Part shown: positions 21,804 to 32,671 of the stretch, piece after piece
How the letters are laid out: every line of letters begins with the position of its first letter
Numbering within the stretch: the stretch's first letter is position 1
Origin: Trichaptum fuscoviolaceum
Taxonomy: Eukaryota; Basidiomycota; Agaricomycetes; Hymenochaetales; Trichaptaceae
Assembly: GCA_910574455.1 (NCBI GenBank)
Contig: CAJSYZ010000004.1
Span: 5,032,599-5,096,598 of the forward strand
Length of the DNA: 64,000 nt
Direction of reading: 5' to 3'
Notes under the pieces: model-generated
Seen by the model: the letters and a program-made list of their open reading frames with translations, nothing else
Told to the model about the DNA's origin: nothing
The model's database searches: none
Translations under genes and position numbers: made by a program

Positions 21804-23103
21804 TTATTGTCTAGCTTCGTACAGTGTTTGGTGCATGTGCATGTCAGCAAATCGGTTAACATAGAATCTATCATAAAAATCCAGGGTCTCCTCAGGTGTC
21901 AATGACTTTGGAGGACATTCATCACCCTTCGGAACCCCCAGGAGGTGGGCTAAACGGAGGATGTCCCCTACATCTATCACAGATAGCTTTGGAGCCTTGC
22001 AGTTGCGCTGATAGTGACATCTGCCACTGGCATTCACTCCAGTACAGCATCCGACACAGGTGGTAGAGCTCTCTAACTCATACTCCGGTTCGACTATCCA
22101 CATTCTTGTTTTCAGGTCGGGTGAATCTCCAACACGCTTGAAAATTTGGACGAGAGTGCAGTCCTGACGTTCCCCTTTAGCGGTGAAGGAAAAAAGAAGC
22201 ATAACTTGGGCAACTCTCATTCCCGCAAACCCCTTTGTGCAGGAGCTAACTCGAACAAGGACTGCATCATGTCTTGCTTTTCCGCGCCAAGAGGGATTGG
22301 ACCTGATCACCTCCCTCATTGCTTGTTCTATAGGGATTGATTCGCCATGGTAGGCAAAGAAAGCGGTGGCTGAATGGAATATTGAAAAGTCATTGCTCGT
22401 GTCCAATTCAACTGCTGGTTGGGCTCTACCAGAGGAGCCCCTTGAGTTGGAGGTGTGATTCTCGTACTTGTTGAATAAGTATTCTTTAATGAGCTGTCGG
22501 AGCTGTCGGAGCTCTGGATGACCTTTTATCGCCGCAAGCGTGTTGAGCTGTTTAGGATACACCTTACTGGACTCTGCAAGGATGACAACAAAGAAGTCAG
22601 ATGTGTAACACCAAAAGCATGGGTTACCAAGTAATACCCACGTTGCTTCAAAGCCATTAACATCAAGCTCAAAGGGTCATTTCTGCCACCCAAGCGGATC
22701 TCTGGCGTTCAGCATGTTGTATGTCTTGAACCGCAAGATGCTGTGGCCCATGCACTACTAGTAAGCTTTCAAGTTCGGGATCTTCCAGGTCTGCAATTTC
22801 GTTGAGTTCATTATTGCCCACAATGTCATCGAAGAAGTCCTCTGTATCATCAGCTGCACCAGCTTCGGGTGTATCTTGATGCTGCATCTGCTCCTTCCGA
22901 ATTTGGGTCCTCTCAGCGTCATCTGACTCCGACTCTGACATATTCCTGCGCAGAACATCTAGCAAAGCTCTCCATGAAGCCTCAGCCAGAGGACTTTCCA
23001 GCATTCCACGCCTCTTGAAGTCTGCCCTCGATGCAATAAGTTTACTGAGAGTTGGTTTGCTGTGATCATCTGACCTAAAGGATCATTTCTGTTTGAGCGT
23101 CGC
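21804..23103 (-). pseudogene. Plavaka-type transposase, C-terminal part
   Basis: Continuation of the transposase beyond element C. It starts with WRRSNRNDPLGQM and ADFKRRGMLES, then an acidic stretch, then VYPKQLNTLAAIKGHPELRQ and RHDAVLVRV...GMRVAQVMLLFSF, ending ADMHMHQTLYEARQ and TAA at 21804. These are the conserved C-terminal blocks of Agaricomycete Plavaka-type (CACTA-like) transposases. One base is missing near 23054 (between ...ITANQ and LSKLIASRADF), so the gene is frameshifted as well as interrupted. An intron with acceptor near 22580 precedes the YPKQLN block. Confidence 0.78.
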
Positions 23104-23445
23104 TATCAGCGACAGCTAGCAGCGACGACAACGACCACTGGGCTGTGCCTCTACTCAATCTCAGCAAGAAAGGTGGAGGGATAAAAGAAGTATATTAGCT
23201 ACTGCTAACCGGAGGTTAGATCAGATCAAAGCTAGAGTACAACAAAAGCGAAGCTGTCTACTTATATACTGTAGGGTGTGGCTGTGTCGCACTGCCCCGT
23301 TACTAAGCTACTATGCCAGAAGGTTCCATGGATTACTAAGTAGCGTCAGTGATGAGTAAAAGAAGATGACTACGCGTGAATGCATAAGTGATGACAAAGA
23401 AAAGAAAAGATAAAATAAAAGGAAAAGGAAATTGAGTTCATGACA
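23104..23445 (-). repeat. 3' LTR of element C
   Basis: 342 bp. On the minus strand it starts TGTCATGAAC and ends GTCGCTGATA. The self-primer word is at 23223-23234. Confidence 0.92.
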
Positions 23446-23457
23446 TAACCCCCCCCT

Positions 23458-26400
23458 TTAAGGCGGATGTCCCAGCCGCGAAGAAGGCTCTGTGGGTTCA
23501 CGTTTCTCCATGATGTCTAGAAGTTCGACCATACGAGTACGTGTCACCGTACGAGGAGCACCCGGATGTAAGCGATGGAATTCTTCGACCTCTTCCTGAG
23601 CATGTTTGACATTTGCTGCAGGTTCCCAAGTACGCTCCGATACCGGATATCCTTTCCAGTGGACCAAGTACTGTAATTTGCCATAATAGACCCGCGAGTC
23701 GAGAATCTTTTCGACTTCCCATTCCTCTACGCCTTTCACAAGATCTGGTGGAGGCGGAGGCTTTCGTCGCTGAGAAGGAAAGACTGGGTCCTTATATGGC
23801 GTCAGAAGTACTTCATTGAAAACCGGATGTAGTCGCTTCCAATGGGGTGGAAGTTTCAGACGATATGCTGCTTTGCCAACTTTCTTTTCAATGACAAAGG
23901 GTCCATAACGTTTATCGCCTAATTTCTTCATGGGTCGTGTAGAAGATATGTTGACGCCTTCTAACATGACTTTGTCACCCGGTTTATACTCCTGAGATGG
24001 TCCGCGTCGTTGGTCATAGTACCGCTTCATGAGTGCCGCTGCCTCCTCAAGAGCCAATCGAGTTTCCTCTCTAACCTGTTGCATCCTATCTGCAAACTGC
24101 TTGGCTGACTCATTGGTGGATTCGCGTCGAGGGTTAGTTCCTGTATACGGATGACGTCCGTAATTGACAAAGAATGGTGACTGCTTCGTCGAGGAGTGTT
24201 CCCTATTGTTGTATGCGAATTCTGCCAAGGATAGCCATTCTACCCAGTCCGACTGACGATGATTTATGAAGATGCGCAAGTATTGTTCAACTTCTTGGTT
24301 AATGCGCTCTGTCTGTCCGTCGGTTTGAGGATGGAAAGCTGTTGACGAGTTTGCTTCAATGCCCACAAGTTTGTATAGTTCCTTCATAAACTTGGCTTCG
24401 AACTGCGGCCCGCGATCATGGATAAACTTCCGTGGAATACCGTGCAATCTGAAGATCTGATCCCGGTAAATCTTTGCCATGCCTTCAGCTGTGAGAGATG
24501 TATCAATTGGCGTAAGGTGGATCATCTTGCTGAATCGATCAACTGTAACACAGATCGCATTGTGACCTTGCGACTCTGGTAATTCGCCGATGATATCCAC
24601 TGATACGATCTCCCATGGGCTAGAGGGGACTTCATTGGGATTTAGAGGTGCATTGGGTTTTGCTCGATGTGGCTTTGTACGCTGACAAGTGTCGCAACCT
24701 GAAACATATCGTCGGACATCAAAGTGTACTCCTGGCCACCAGTAGTTCCTAGTGATCAGTTCTACTGTCTTGTACTGTCCTGGATGTCCGTCGATTCGAG
24801 AATCATGGTGTGTACGTATGATATCTTCTCGAAGTTTCTGGTCTCGCGGAACATAGATGCGTCCTTGTCGCAGTACTAACCCATCCGGCAATGCCTCCCA
24901 TTGATCTTCCTTGTTTGCTAAGGCCAAGCGTACGACTCTGTCCATAGAGGATCTCGCTCTCATGATTCGTTTGACAAAATCTTCATCTAAAGATTCTACC
25001 AAAACTTCATTGACGAACCATTCTGGTTTGAGCAAAGTGACGTCAACGTTGTCATTCTCCCCCCTCTTATGATCTGCTCGTCTCGAGAGAAGGTCGGCTT
25101 TCGTCATCTGAGATCCTGGCTTATGGAACAATTTGAAGTCGTATTCTGCAAGTTCTGTGACCCAACGCGCTTGTCTATAGTTCAACTTTTGGGGCTTTTT
25201 GAAATACTGGAGATTAAGATGATCGGTCCAGATTTGGAAAGGTTGTCTAGCACCCAATAAGTATTGTCGCCATTCGTCAATGGAGTCCATAATTGCAAGT
25301 AATTCCTTGTCGTAAATCTCATAGTTGCGCTCTGTAGCATTGAGTGCACGAGATCGGAATGCAATTGGACGCCATTTTCCATTAATGTACTGGGACAAGA
25401 TAGCGCCGTTGGCAAAGTTTGAAGAGTCACATTCAATGCAGAATTGATCGTTATCTGTAGGCACCGCTAGGACAGGTTCCTCACAGATACGTTGCTTTAA
25501 ACGATCAAATGCTTCCTTCTGATCGGTACCCCACTCCCACTCCACCTTCCCTGTCAAGGCATGTAGCGGTTTGGCAACATGACTAAATCCTAAAATGAAT
25601 CGGCGGTAGTAATTGCAGAACCCTAAGAACTGTTGTAGCTCATGTTTGTTCGTGGGTTCTGGCCAATCTTTAACTGCTGCTACCTTTGCCGGATCCATTC
25701 GGACTTCGCCATTACCAATGATGTGGCCTAGATATTCAATGCTCGACTGTGCGAATAAACATTTTTCAGGCTTCAGACAGAGTTTGTTTTCTCGAAGTAT
25801 TTCCAGGACTTGTCGCACAAGACGATCATGATGCTCTCTCGTCTGTGTGAATATGAGAATATCGTCCAAGTATACTATGACATGTCCGTCATTGATGAGA
25901 TCTCTGAGTATTTCGTTCATGAAACCTTGAAATGTCGCCGGTGAATTAGTCAAGCCAAAGAACATCACTGTAGGTTCAAATAGACCACGCCATGTGCGGA
26001 ATGCAGCCTTCCATTCATCGCCCTCTTTAATCCTAATATTGTTGTATCCCCATCGTACGTCAAGCTTCGTGAAGAACTTTGCCTGTTTTGTCCGATCAAT
26101 GAGCTCTTGAATGAGTGGCAAAGGGTATTTGTTCTTTATTGTACCCTTATTGAGCTCTCGATAATCTTGAACAGGGCGAAGCTTGCCGTCTTTCTTTTTA
26201 ATGAAGAAGAAAGGGGATGCCATAGGAGATTTTGAGGGACGAATGCGACCGGAGCGCAGGTTTTCTTCTAGAAATTCATCTAGCGCCTCACGCTCTTTGA
26301 GACTCAATGGATAGACCTTGCAATCGCGGGGTACAAACCCAGGAGTGAGTTCAATTGCATGGTCCCAAGGGCGTCGTTCTGGGAGGTGATTGAATTCTTC

Positions 26401-27306
26401 TTCGCTAAAGACTGTAGGGAATTCTGCAATAAAATCGGCGGCTACTTCTTGTACTACAGCTCGCAACCGATTTCGTCTCTCTCGTGTCTCAGAGACGTAC
26501 TTTTCCCAGTCAAAGAAGAATATACGATCGCCCTCTTCCAGAGTCTCAATTTTATCCGCTTCAGGTTCATCTTCCACTGTTCCGAGAGTTGGAATATAGC
26601 CACAATCATCAGGGCAACGGGTAAAGGATATTTCTCCCGTTGTCCAATCGATGCTTGGATTGTGACGCTTCAGCCATTCATAGCCGATGAAGAGATCCGT
26701 ACTCTCAAGATTGGTAACCGCAAGTTCAATTAGCTCTGAGTGATCATGGATTGACATTTTGATCTCTACATATTCCGTAATGGCTCCATTTGTGTTGGGA
26801 GTCCCATCTGCGTTATAGACTGGTAGCGGAATAGGTAGTTTCTTGGTAGGAATATGATGAGCTTCGACGAACTCGCGATTAATGCATGAACCGGTGCATC
26901 CGCTATCCACTAATGCCTTAACCTTAACCGTTTCCAAATTATCCAACCGATGTAATAATACCGGCAGCGTGAGCTGCGACGTGCCCGTCTTTCTGATAAA
27001 GCGTTTATTACCCTTTAGACTTCTTACGGCAGCAAGAGCTTCCTCATGATTAAGACTGTTAATGAGGGGAACCAGCTCTGGTGTGACTTCTGCTTGCCGA
27101 CAAGAAGGGGTCCATACACGCAATACCGTCAAGGCATCCGCAAGCTTATCCTCCCTAAGACGCTTCACTACCCATGCCGCTGTGTGAGGGATAGGAAGGT
27201 CTCTTCGGTTCCGCTTGGGACGTGGGACTTCGACCGTGGGTTTAGGTTTCTCCTCTGGCACCGAGGATTGAGAAGAAATATTAAAAGAAGAAGAAGAGGA
27301 AAACAA
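23458..27306 (-). CDS. Pol of element C (protease, RT, RNase H, integrase, chromodomain)
   Basis: Uninterrupted frame of about 1280 codons. The protease has VDSGCTGS, the reverse transcriptase VIVYLDDILIF, RNase H ECDSSNFANGAIL, and integrase the HHCC finger (HHDS...HPG...CDTC) and DDE residues (VDIIGELP, HDRGPQF, TERINQEVE). The chromodomain is LQYLVHWKGYPVSERTWEP. The frame lacks an ATG at its visible start and is open up to about 27460. A likely start is ATG 27572, which overlaps the gag stop, with a -1 shift in between (see the separate entry). It is much closer to intact than A or B. Confidence 0.93.
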   Translation of the reverse strand: MFSSSSSFNISSQSSVPEEKPKPTVEVPRPKRNRRDLPIPHTAAWVVKRLREDKLADALTVLRVWTPSCRQAEVTPELVPLINSLNHEEALAAVRSLKGNKRFIRKTGTSQLTLPVLLHRLDNLETVKVKALVDSGCTGSCINREFVEAHHIPTKKLPIPLPVYNADGTPNTNGAITEYVEIKMSIHDHSELIELAVTNLESTDLFIGYEWLKRHNPSIDWTTGEISFTRCPDDCGYIPTLGTVEDEPEADKIETLEEGDRIFFFDWEKYVSETRERRNRLRAVVQEVAADFIAEFPTVFSEEEFNHLPERRPWDHAIELTPGFVPRDCKVYPLSLKEREALDEFLEENLRSGRIRPSKSPMASPFFFIKKKDGKLRPVQDYRELNKGTIKNKYPLPLIQELIDRTKQAKFFTKLDVRWGYNNIRIKEGDEWKAAFRTWRGLFEPTVMFFGLTNSPATFQGFMNEILRDLINDGHVIVYLDDILIFTQTREHHDRLVRQVLEILRENKLCLKPEKCLFAQSSIEYLGHIIGNGEVRMDPAKVAAVKDWPEPTNKHELQQFLGFCNYYRRFILGFSHVAKPLHALTGKVEWEWGTDQKEAFDRLKQRICEEPVLAVPTDNDQFCIECDSSNFANGAILSQYINGKWRPIAFRSRALNATERNYEIYDKELLAIMDSIDEWRQYLLGARQPFQIWTDHLNLQYFKKPQKLNYRQARWVTELAEYDFKLFHKPGSQMTKADLLSRRADHKRGENDNVDVTLLKPEWFVNEVLVESLDEDFVKRIMRARSSMDRVVRLALANKEDQWEALPDGLVLRQGRIYVPRDQKLREDIIRTHHDSRIDGHPGQYKTVELITRNYWWPGVHFDVRRYVSGCDTCQRTKPHRAKPNAPLNPNEVPSSPWEIVSVDIIGELPESQGHNAICVTVDRFSKMIHLTPIDTSLTAEGMAKIYRDQIFRLHGIPRKFIHDRGPQFEAKFMKELYKLVGIEANSSTAFHPQTDGQTERINQEVEQYLRIFINHRQSDWVEWLSLAEFAYNNREHSSTKQSPFFVNYGRHPYTGTNPRRESTNESAKQFADRMQQVREETRLALEEAAALMKRYYDQRRGPSQEYKPGDKVMLEGVNISSTRPMKKLGDKRYGPFVIEKKVGKAAYRLKLPPHWKRLHPVFNEVLLTPYKDPVFPSQRRKPPPPPDLVKGVEEWEVEKILDSRVYYGKLQYLVHWKGYPVSERTWEPAANVKHAQEEVEEFHRLHPGAPRTVTRTRMVELLDIMEKREPTEPSSRLGHPP

Positions 27307-27429
27307 GCAATCATTACTATCTACATTGGACGGTGTTGTTTTTTCTTTATAAATATTTTTATTGAGTGGGGATTTAGAACGAGACGATACATTGATAGGA
27401 AAATCACAGGAAAATTCTACAAGACGTAT

Positions 27430-27572
27430 TTTTGTTGTTTTTGTTTTTTTTCGTTTTCTTTATGGTTTTGTTGGTTTTTTTCATAATTAACTACCGGGTC
27501 ATCATAGTAAAAAGAGTCCGAATAAAAGGTGCCAGATTCGAAAAATTCATCCTCAGTGCATACCACGTTCAT
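27430..27572 (-). promoter_or_regulatory. gag/pol junction of element C: ATGA overlap and poly-A tract
   Basis: The gag stop and an ATG overlap as ATGA (27572-27569, minus strand). The ATG opens a frame reading VVCTEDEFFESG that ends at a TAG. Pol continues in the -1 frame. Between lies an eight-A run (27444-27451) that offers A AAA AAA in the right phase. Coupled reinitiation plus a -1 shift could make Pol; a simple 1 bp indel in the A run is the rival explanation. Confidence 0.5.
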
Positions 27573-28730
27573 GCCTGAGGGCTCGTAAAATCCTGCTGTC
27601 CGTCGACAGGGGCTTCCGCTGCGTGTTCTTCCGTTAACTGATCCGACTGATCCCAGTACCCAGCTGCTAACTCCGACTCTGTCCGATGTTCCATAGCGCG
27701 GAACTGGTCATTCCAATCAGCACACTCTTCTGGATCCATCTTTTGGATGATCTCACGGATCTTGAGAGTGCGCGATGGACAATTACGTGCAATGTGACCA
27801 GGTCGGTTGCAGAGATAACAGAGGTTATTCCGGCGAGCTCGATCCATCGTGATCTCCATAGGCTGGCCCTGACCTCCAAAGGTGACTCCTGTCTGGTCTC
27901 GCTTATCAGTGACAGGTGGAGGTCCTGGTGGAGGTCGGAATTGTGGGGCCACCGGAGGTGGAGCATAAGGGGCACGAGGTGGAGCATGGAGTGGGCGACG
28001 AACCATTGGTTGTTGACGAGTCCGCATGACGTCCTGCAGGCGCCGACGTTGATTGTCAAAGCGAAGCGCCGCAGTCTTCCATCCTTCGTACGTAATAGGG
28101 CATTCACTCATGCTGAGGATGTTTTGTACGATGGAGGAATCTAACGCCATTTCGAGTAGCCGGATCAAAAAGTCATCATAACCATCCATGTAACCCGCTT
28201 TGCGCCGGTGTACGTCAAACTGCGCAAAGAACTCTTCCGCTTTCGCACCGCTTTGCTTTAGCTTTATCAACGCGGTCTGTGCATGCATCGCCTCATTGGG
28301 ATCACCGAAAGTAGTCTTCAGGGACTCGAGAAACGTGTTCCAAGTGTCATTAATTGTCAATGTGCCCGCCACTGTCTTCGAATCCACATAGTTCTGTGCC
28401 CACTCTCCAGCTAATCCGCCGCGCATAAGACTGAGCACAAAACAGGATTTTCTGAGAGGATAGATGATAGGCGTCTCCATGAGCACTAAGAAAGACATGA
28501 ACAGTGCGGATAAAATCTTTGTAGTTGGTGCCATCAAACGGTTCCGGTTTGACAGCAAGATTTTTGGTGACGTGTGACGGAGTGGAACGTTGTTGCAGTA
28601 CTCGGACGTCCTCCCGAAGCTGATTCTCTCGTATAGCGGCTTCCAATATCTCTGTCTCCCGAGTTTGGATAGTACCTCTCAACTCGTTGATTGCATTCTC
28701 GAGTGCTAGAATCCGCTCGGTGTTACTCAT
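27569..28730 (-). pseudogene. gag of element C, 1 bp insertion
   Basis: Gag protein with start MSNTERILALENAINELRG, a coiled-coil N-terminus, the block PFDGTNYKDFIR and a gag domain containing GLAGEWAQNYVDSK. The C-terminal part is Pro-rich with the zinc knuckle CYLCNRPGHIARNC. The two halves are in different frames. A run of four T on the coding strand (28439-28442) appears to hold one extra base, splitting KILF from VLSLMRGG. Otherwise it is complete. Confidence 0.88.
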
Positions 28731-29338
28731 TCTGGTGGCGGCTGAGGAATTCTAGGAGGAGTGAGGTGTAACAGGATTTGGAAGATGTAGAGTTCAATAT
28801 AGAGGTGGATAGCAGGGCGACAGTCGATGAGAGGGATACGGCACTGGAACACGAGTTCGTTCAGGAAGAACAGGCGCAGTATGAGCGCCAGGATGAAATC
28901 TGTAAAAAGAATAAAATCGATAACAGACGTTGCCCGTATCTGGCTACAGATTAACAATGCCTGTCGTTAAAGGACTAGATACAAGCACACTCAGTATCTG
29001 TTGGTCCGTCTGGACTTCGCAAGACACCGCTGGTCAGACAGTCTTTCGACTCCGCAGGCGGTGTTGATTGAGAGAGGTGTACTAGTCAACCGGCGAACTA
29101 AGGCCAGGGGTGACACTTCACAATCAATAGAAGTTTCCAGATATCCACCAGTGTCTGCTATGCAGGATCAAAACAACGACAGCAGAGGTTGTAGCAAAGA
29201 TAGGAGTCTGTTTAGAAACGACCCGAGGAGAGGGAATCTGTAAATGGGTGGGGAATAGTGGTTACGGGATGGAATGAGGAATGGGGAACGGAGTGATGAA
29301 TAGATGTGTGTTGAGTAGAGACAAAGGGCAGAGAAGGG

Positions 29339-29350
29339 TAGCTTTGATCT
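29339..29350 (-). promoter_or_regulatory. Self-priming primer-binding site, element C
   Basis: On the minus strand AGATCAAAGCTA begins two bases after the 5' LTR. Its exact complement TAGCTTTGATCT lies in the LTR at 29472-29483, 34 nt downstream of TATATAAG (29510-29517), exactly where Pol II transcription should start. This places the 12 nt word at the mRNA 5' end. Confidence 0.85.
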
Positions 29351-29352
29351 TA

Positions 29353-29693
29353 TATCAGCGACAGCTAGCAGCGACGACAACGACCACTGGGCTGTGCCTC
29401 TACTCAATCTCAGCAAGAAAGGTGGAGGGATAAAAGAAGTATATTAGCTACTGCTAACCGGAGGTTAGATCAGATCAAAGCTAGAGTACAACAAAAGCGA
29501 AGCTGTCTACTTATATACTGAGGGTGTGGCTGTGTCGCACTGCCCCGTTACTAAGCTACTATGCCAGAAGGTTCCATGGATTACTAAGTAGCGTCAGTGA
29601 TGAGTAAAAGAAGATGACTACGCGTGAATGCATAAGTGATGACAAAGAAAAGAAAAGATAAAATAAAAGGAAAAGGAAATTGAGTTCATGACA
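29353..29693 (-). repeat. 5' LTR of element C
   Basis: 341 bp with a TATA box at 29510-29517 (minus strand). One base shorter than the 3' copy. Confidence 0.92.
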
Positions 29694-32399
29694 GTCGCCA
29701 CGTTTCCTTGACCGCGTAAATGTGTTTATTCTCTGTGATTGATGAGCACAGCCCGCTTGGTGCAGCGAAGAGAGGGATCATTGTAGGATAGTGAATCATG
29801 GCATGCTGTCGTGGAAGTGAGAAGTTATCCCGGATGCCCTTAGCTATGAATATTTTGCGATATTGATGATAGTGATCCAGGGAGGCTTTAACCTGATCAA
29901 GAGTTGAGGCTGTAATCGTGTACCGACGCACAAGGTAACAGAAGTCCAGAAATGCACTCAATGCGTGAACTATATCATCATGTACAATGCCCACAATAGC
30001 CGGAAGATACACCTAGTAAGCGGATTGCATCAGATATCAGCAAACCACCACCTCAAACAAGATCATGATGAAAATACCACATACTTTCATAAGTGCCTTT
30101 GAATCATTACCTGTCCATTGCTTGAAGCCTCGACCTTCGGGAAATCTGCGAAGTCCAGGAAAAGGAGCAGCAACTCTGATTCTACGTGAAAGTTAGCAGT
30201 GGTATTCACACAACTTGTAAGGGAATAGTACCTTTTATCCACAATATCCAGCTCTGTCGTGGTCATGCTCTGGCAAATCCACTCGACAAGATGATCCTTG
30301 AACACGCCTTTGATGATTTGGTGCAGTAAGTCTGGAGAAATGAGATCGCATATATCTGCACGCGGAAAATCATTGGTGAAGGGCTACGGGACATAGTTCA
30401 AGTTGCGGTAAGTGCATCTAATGGACAACTTGAAGTTGGAACACATACGACGATATCTTGGTGGAACCCATACTCCTTACGAATTGTGGCTCTACTTATG
30501 CTATTGTCATCCACCTGTTCTATCAATCGTTTGTGCAGCTCTTTTGTTCGAGGATTTGTAGCAAATTCCGGATTATCTAGGTTCTTGTGAGGTGCTGTAC
30601 ATCTATATAGTAGCCGCATTAAGCCATTTCCTCGAACTCAAGTCGGATGTGATTTGTGGAAAGGACAATACTTACTTGCAGCACCATCCAGTGCATATTG
30701 CGCATAGACTCACCTGTTCCGGATAATCGGCTATATACGAGCCGAGTCCGAGAATCGACCTACGCAAGTGACCATCAGGGCACCGGAAAATGGTTTGTTT
30801 GTTGTTTATGGACATTGCGCTCTTCAGTGGTCTCAAGATTCTCGATATAGATGAATGAAAGACTTGATGTCGAAAGCGGCGGAATTCATCCGACTTTTCG
30901 TACTGCCATTCAGCTGCAAAGCATCAGAACACAAATGGATAGCTCAGTTTTTGACACACACTCTTTGGTATTGCTAGAAATGCTACGAGCTGGACTGTAT
31001 TCAGCTTTTGGGACCGCCGGGCCTTGTTAGATACATTTCCTATTGAGAGATATAACAGATAATATTCGTTGTTGCCAGTTCCAACGGAAACTGTTGTCTT
31101 GTCACTCCCTAAAATTACCGGAACGAACATGGACCCATGAACTGCTTTATCTTCGGCGTAGATTTTGTTCTAAGTCAAGGATAATCAGTACACTTCCTCC
31201 AACTTCGAATGCTGCATGATTCATGACTTACAGCCTGTTCCCAAGCAAAATTTCCGGACATGTAGTTTCTGAAGACTCGTTCTTTGTTGTCATCAGAGTC
31301 CTCTTTCGGCTGATACTCACGAAACGGGACATAGTCGAATTCGCCTTCCAACGCCGGATTGTCCACCAAATTCCGGATCACTTCCAAAGGATCCCGATAC
31401 CATACATCATATTCTTTCCTCTTCCATGACTCGGTGTTCTCGTTTGTTGCCTTTTGGCTATGATCGTCCGTGTAGAAGTTACTAAAGGATTTCCAAGACA
31501 CATCACCGACTTTCGTAGCATCAATGGTGTTATACATTTTTTGCGCATCTCCATCGAGTAGCGTACTAGTTGAACCCAGATCCAAGTCATCGTCAGGCAA
31601 TGTCGCATCCAATTCGGAACATCCGCAAGATTTTACATTCTCCGCCTCCTGAATCAGCTGATAAGCCTTCATGATTCCCAGAAGCTTTGTTATGTTCCCA
31701 GCAGACATTTGCTCTTCCTGATAGAGAAAAATCTGCGAGCTCAAAATCTGCTCGGCACGAATATGGAAACCAGTCATTTGACGCAGATTCGTTTCGCGGA
31801 GCGGGTGAGTCTTCGTATTCTAAGAAGTTCCCTTCTGCATCGCATGGAGTGGCTGCACAATGTTTGGTGTCAAAATGCTACAGTAAACCGGGAACAATTG
31901 ATTTGGCGCGCACCATTCAAGTATCTGTGATACACCTTCAAGTTATCCTCGCTCTCCTCATAATCTCCAATGTCGGAATCCAAGTCTTCAGAACGGCCAC
32001 TGTCACTTCCGGTGACAGAATGGGACAAGAATCAGGTCTGTCCAAATCTTGAAGCAGCTTGTCTCGGCCTATACTGAGCATCGAGATATCCTGTGTAAGC
32101 ATGGAAATATCGTAATCGTAGGAGTCAGAGCCGCTCTCAAGATGACCCTCTGATGGAAGTTCGGACGACCTCAGGAGAGCTTCAAGTTGAGGACTTGGAG
32201 CTCGTATGGGTCGAATAGGTGACGATTCATATTCATGACCACAAGCAGAAGAACTTGCCAAGAATGACGTCGGATGAGCTGAATATTCATGTCTTGCTCT
32301 TCCAGATTGACTCTTGAACGTCCTACTACAGCCAGGCAAGGTGCATCGAATAGTTGGTGGAAAATGAAAGGGATCGTGCTTTTTCCGTGTCGCTGGCAT
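29694..32399 (-). pseudogene. Plavaka-type transposase, N-terminal and catalytic part
   Basis: Multi-exon gene starting at ATG 32399 with a C2H2 finger (CTLPGC...H...H). Family blocks follow in order: EYDVWYRDPLEVIRNLVDNP, NYMSGNFAWEQA, MFVPVILGSDKTTVSVGTG, a LLHQIIKGVFKDHLVEWI-like exon, then LPAIVGIVHDDIVHALSAF, LPRQHAMIHY and APSGLCSSITENKHI. These are characteristic of Agaricomycete Plavaka-type transposases. Small introns of about 55 bp separate the blocks. The exon is cut at KETWR by element C and resumes at 23103. The enzyme would cut and join the ends of the 31 kb element, but cannot be made as the gene stands. Confidence 0.85.
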
Positions 32400-32671
32400 C
32401 AACTTGAATGTAACCTCAGTAGTAGTACACGTCGACAATTGGGACTCACAGCTGAGCCTCACTGGCACTGGCAGGCTGCTAGCACTGGCAGTGACTCGGA
32501 CTCGGAGTGCCAGTGAACTTGAACCTGAGTTAAAATTAGTCATAGAGTAGTCACGGTAGTAGTGGGTGTAAATTTTCAACTTGTCTAAGATAGACGCCCC
32601 CGCCTCCCTGATCTTGAACTTGCACCTTCGACACATCTTATCATCATACAAGTCTCAAAACACTGCACAAA
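32400..32671. promoter_or_regulatory. Divergent promoter of transposase and coiled-coil gene
   Basis: Only 272 bp separate the two divergent start codons, so the two genes probably share control. The spacer contains CACTGGCAGG/CACTGGCAGTG and GACTCGGACTCGGAG words seen in other spacers of this transposon. Confidence 0.55.

Larger units (their letters stand above)
23104..29693 (-). mobile_element. Gypsy/chromovirus element C
   Basis: 6,590 bp, flanked by GTCGC (23099-23103, 29694-29698). The LTRs are 29353-29693 (5') and 23104-23445 (3') and by eye differ only by one single-base gap, so this is probably the most recent insertion. A G-rich polypurine tract (AAAGGGGGGG) abuts the 3' LTR. It sits in an exon of the transposase; joining the flanks over one GTCGC restores the WRRSNR motif. 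LTR ends are TGTCA and TGATA, so the usual CA end is TA in both copies. Confidence 0.94.

Noticed and set aside
23054..23060. Intron instead of a frameshift in the transposase
   Set aside because: No GT-AG pair of usual length fits between the two frames, and adding one base joins two family-typical blocks directly.
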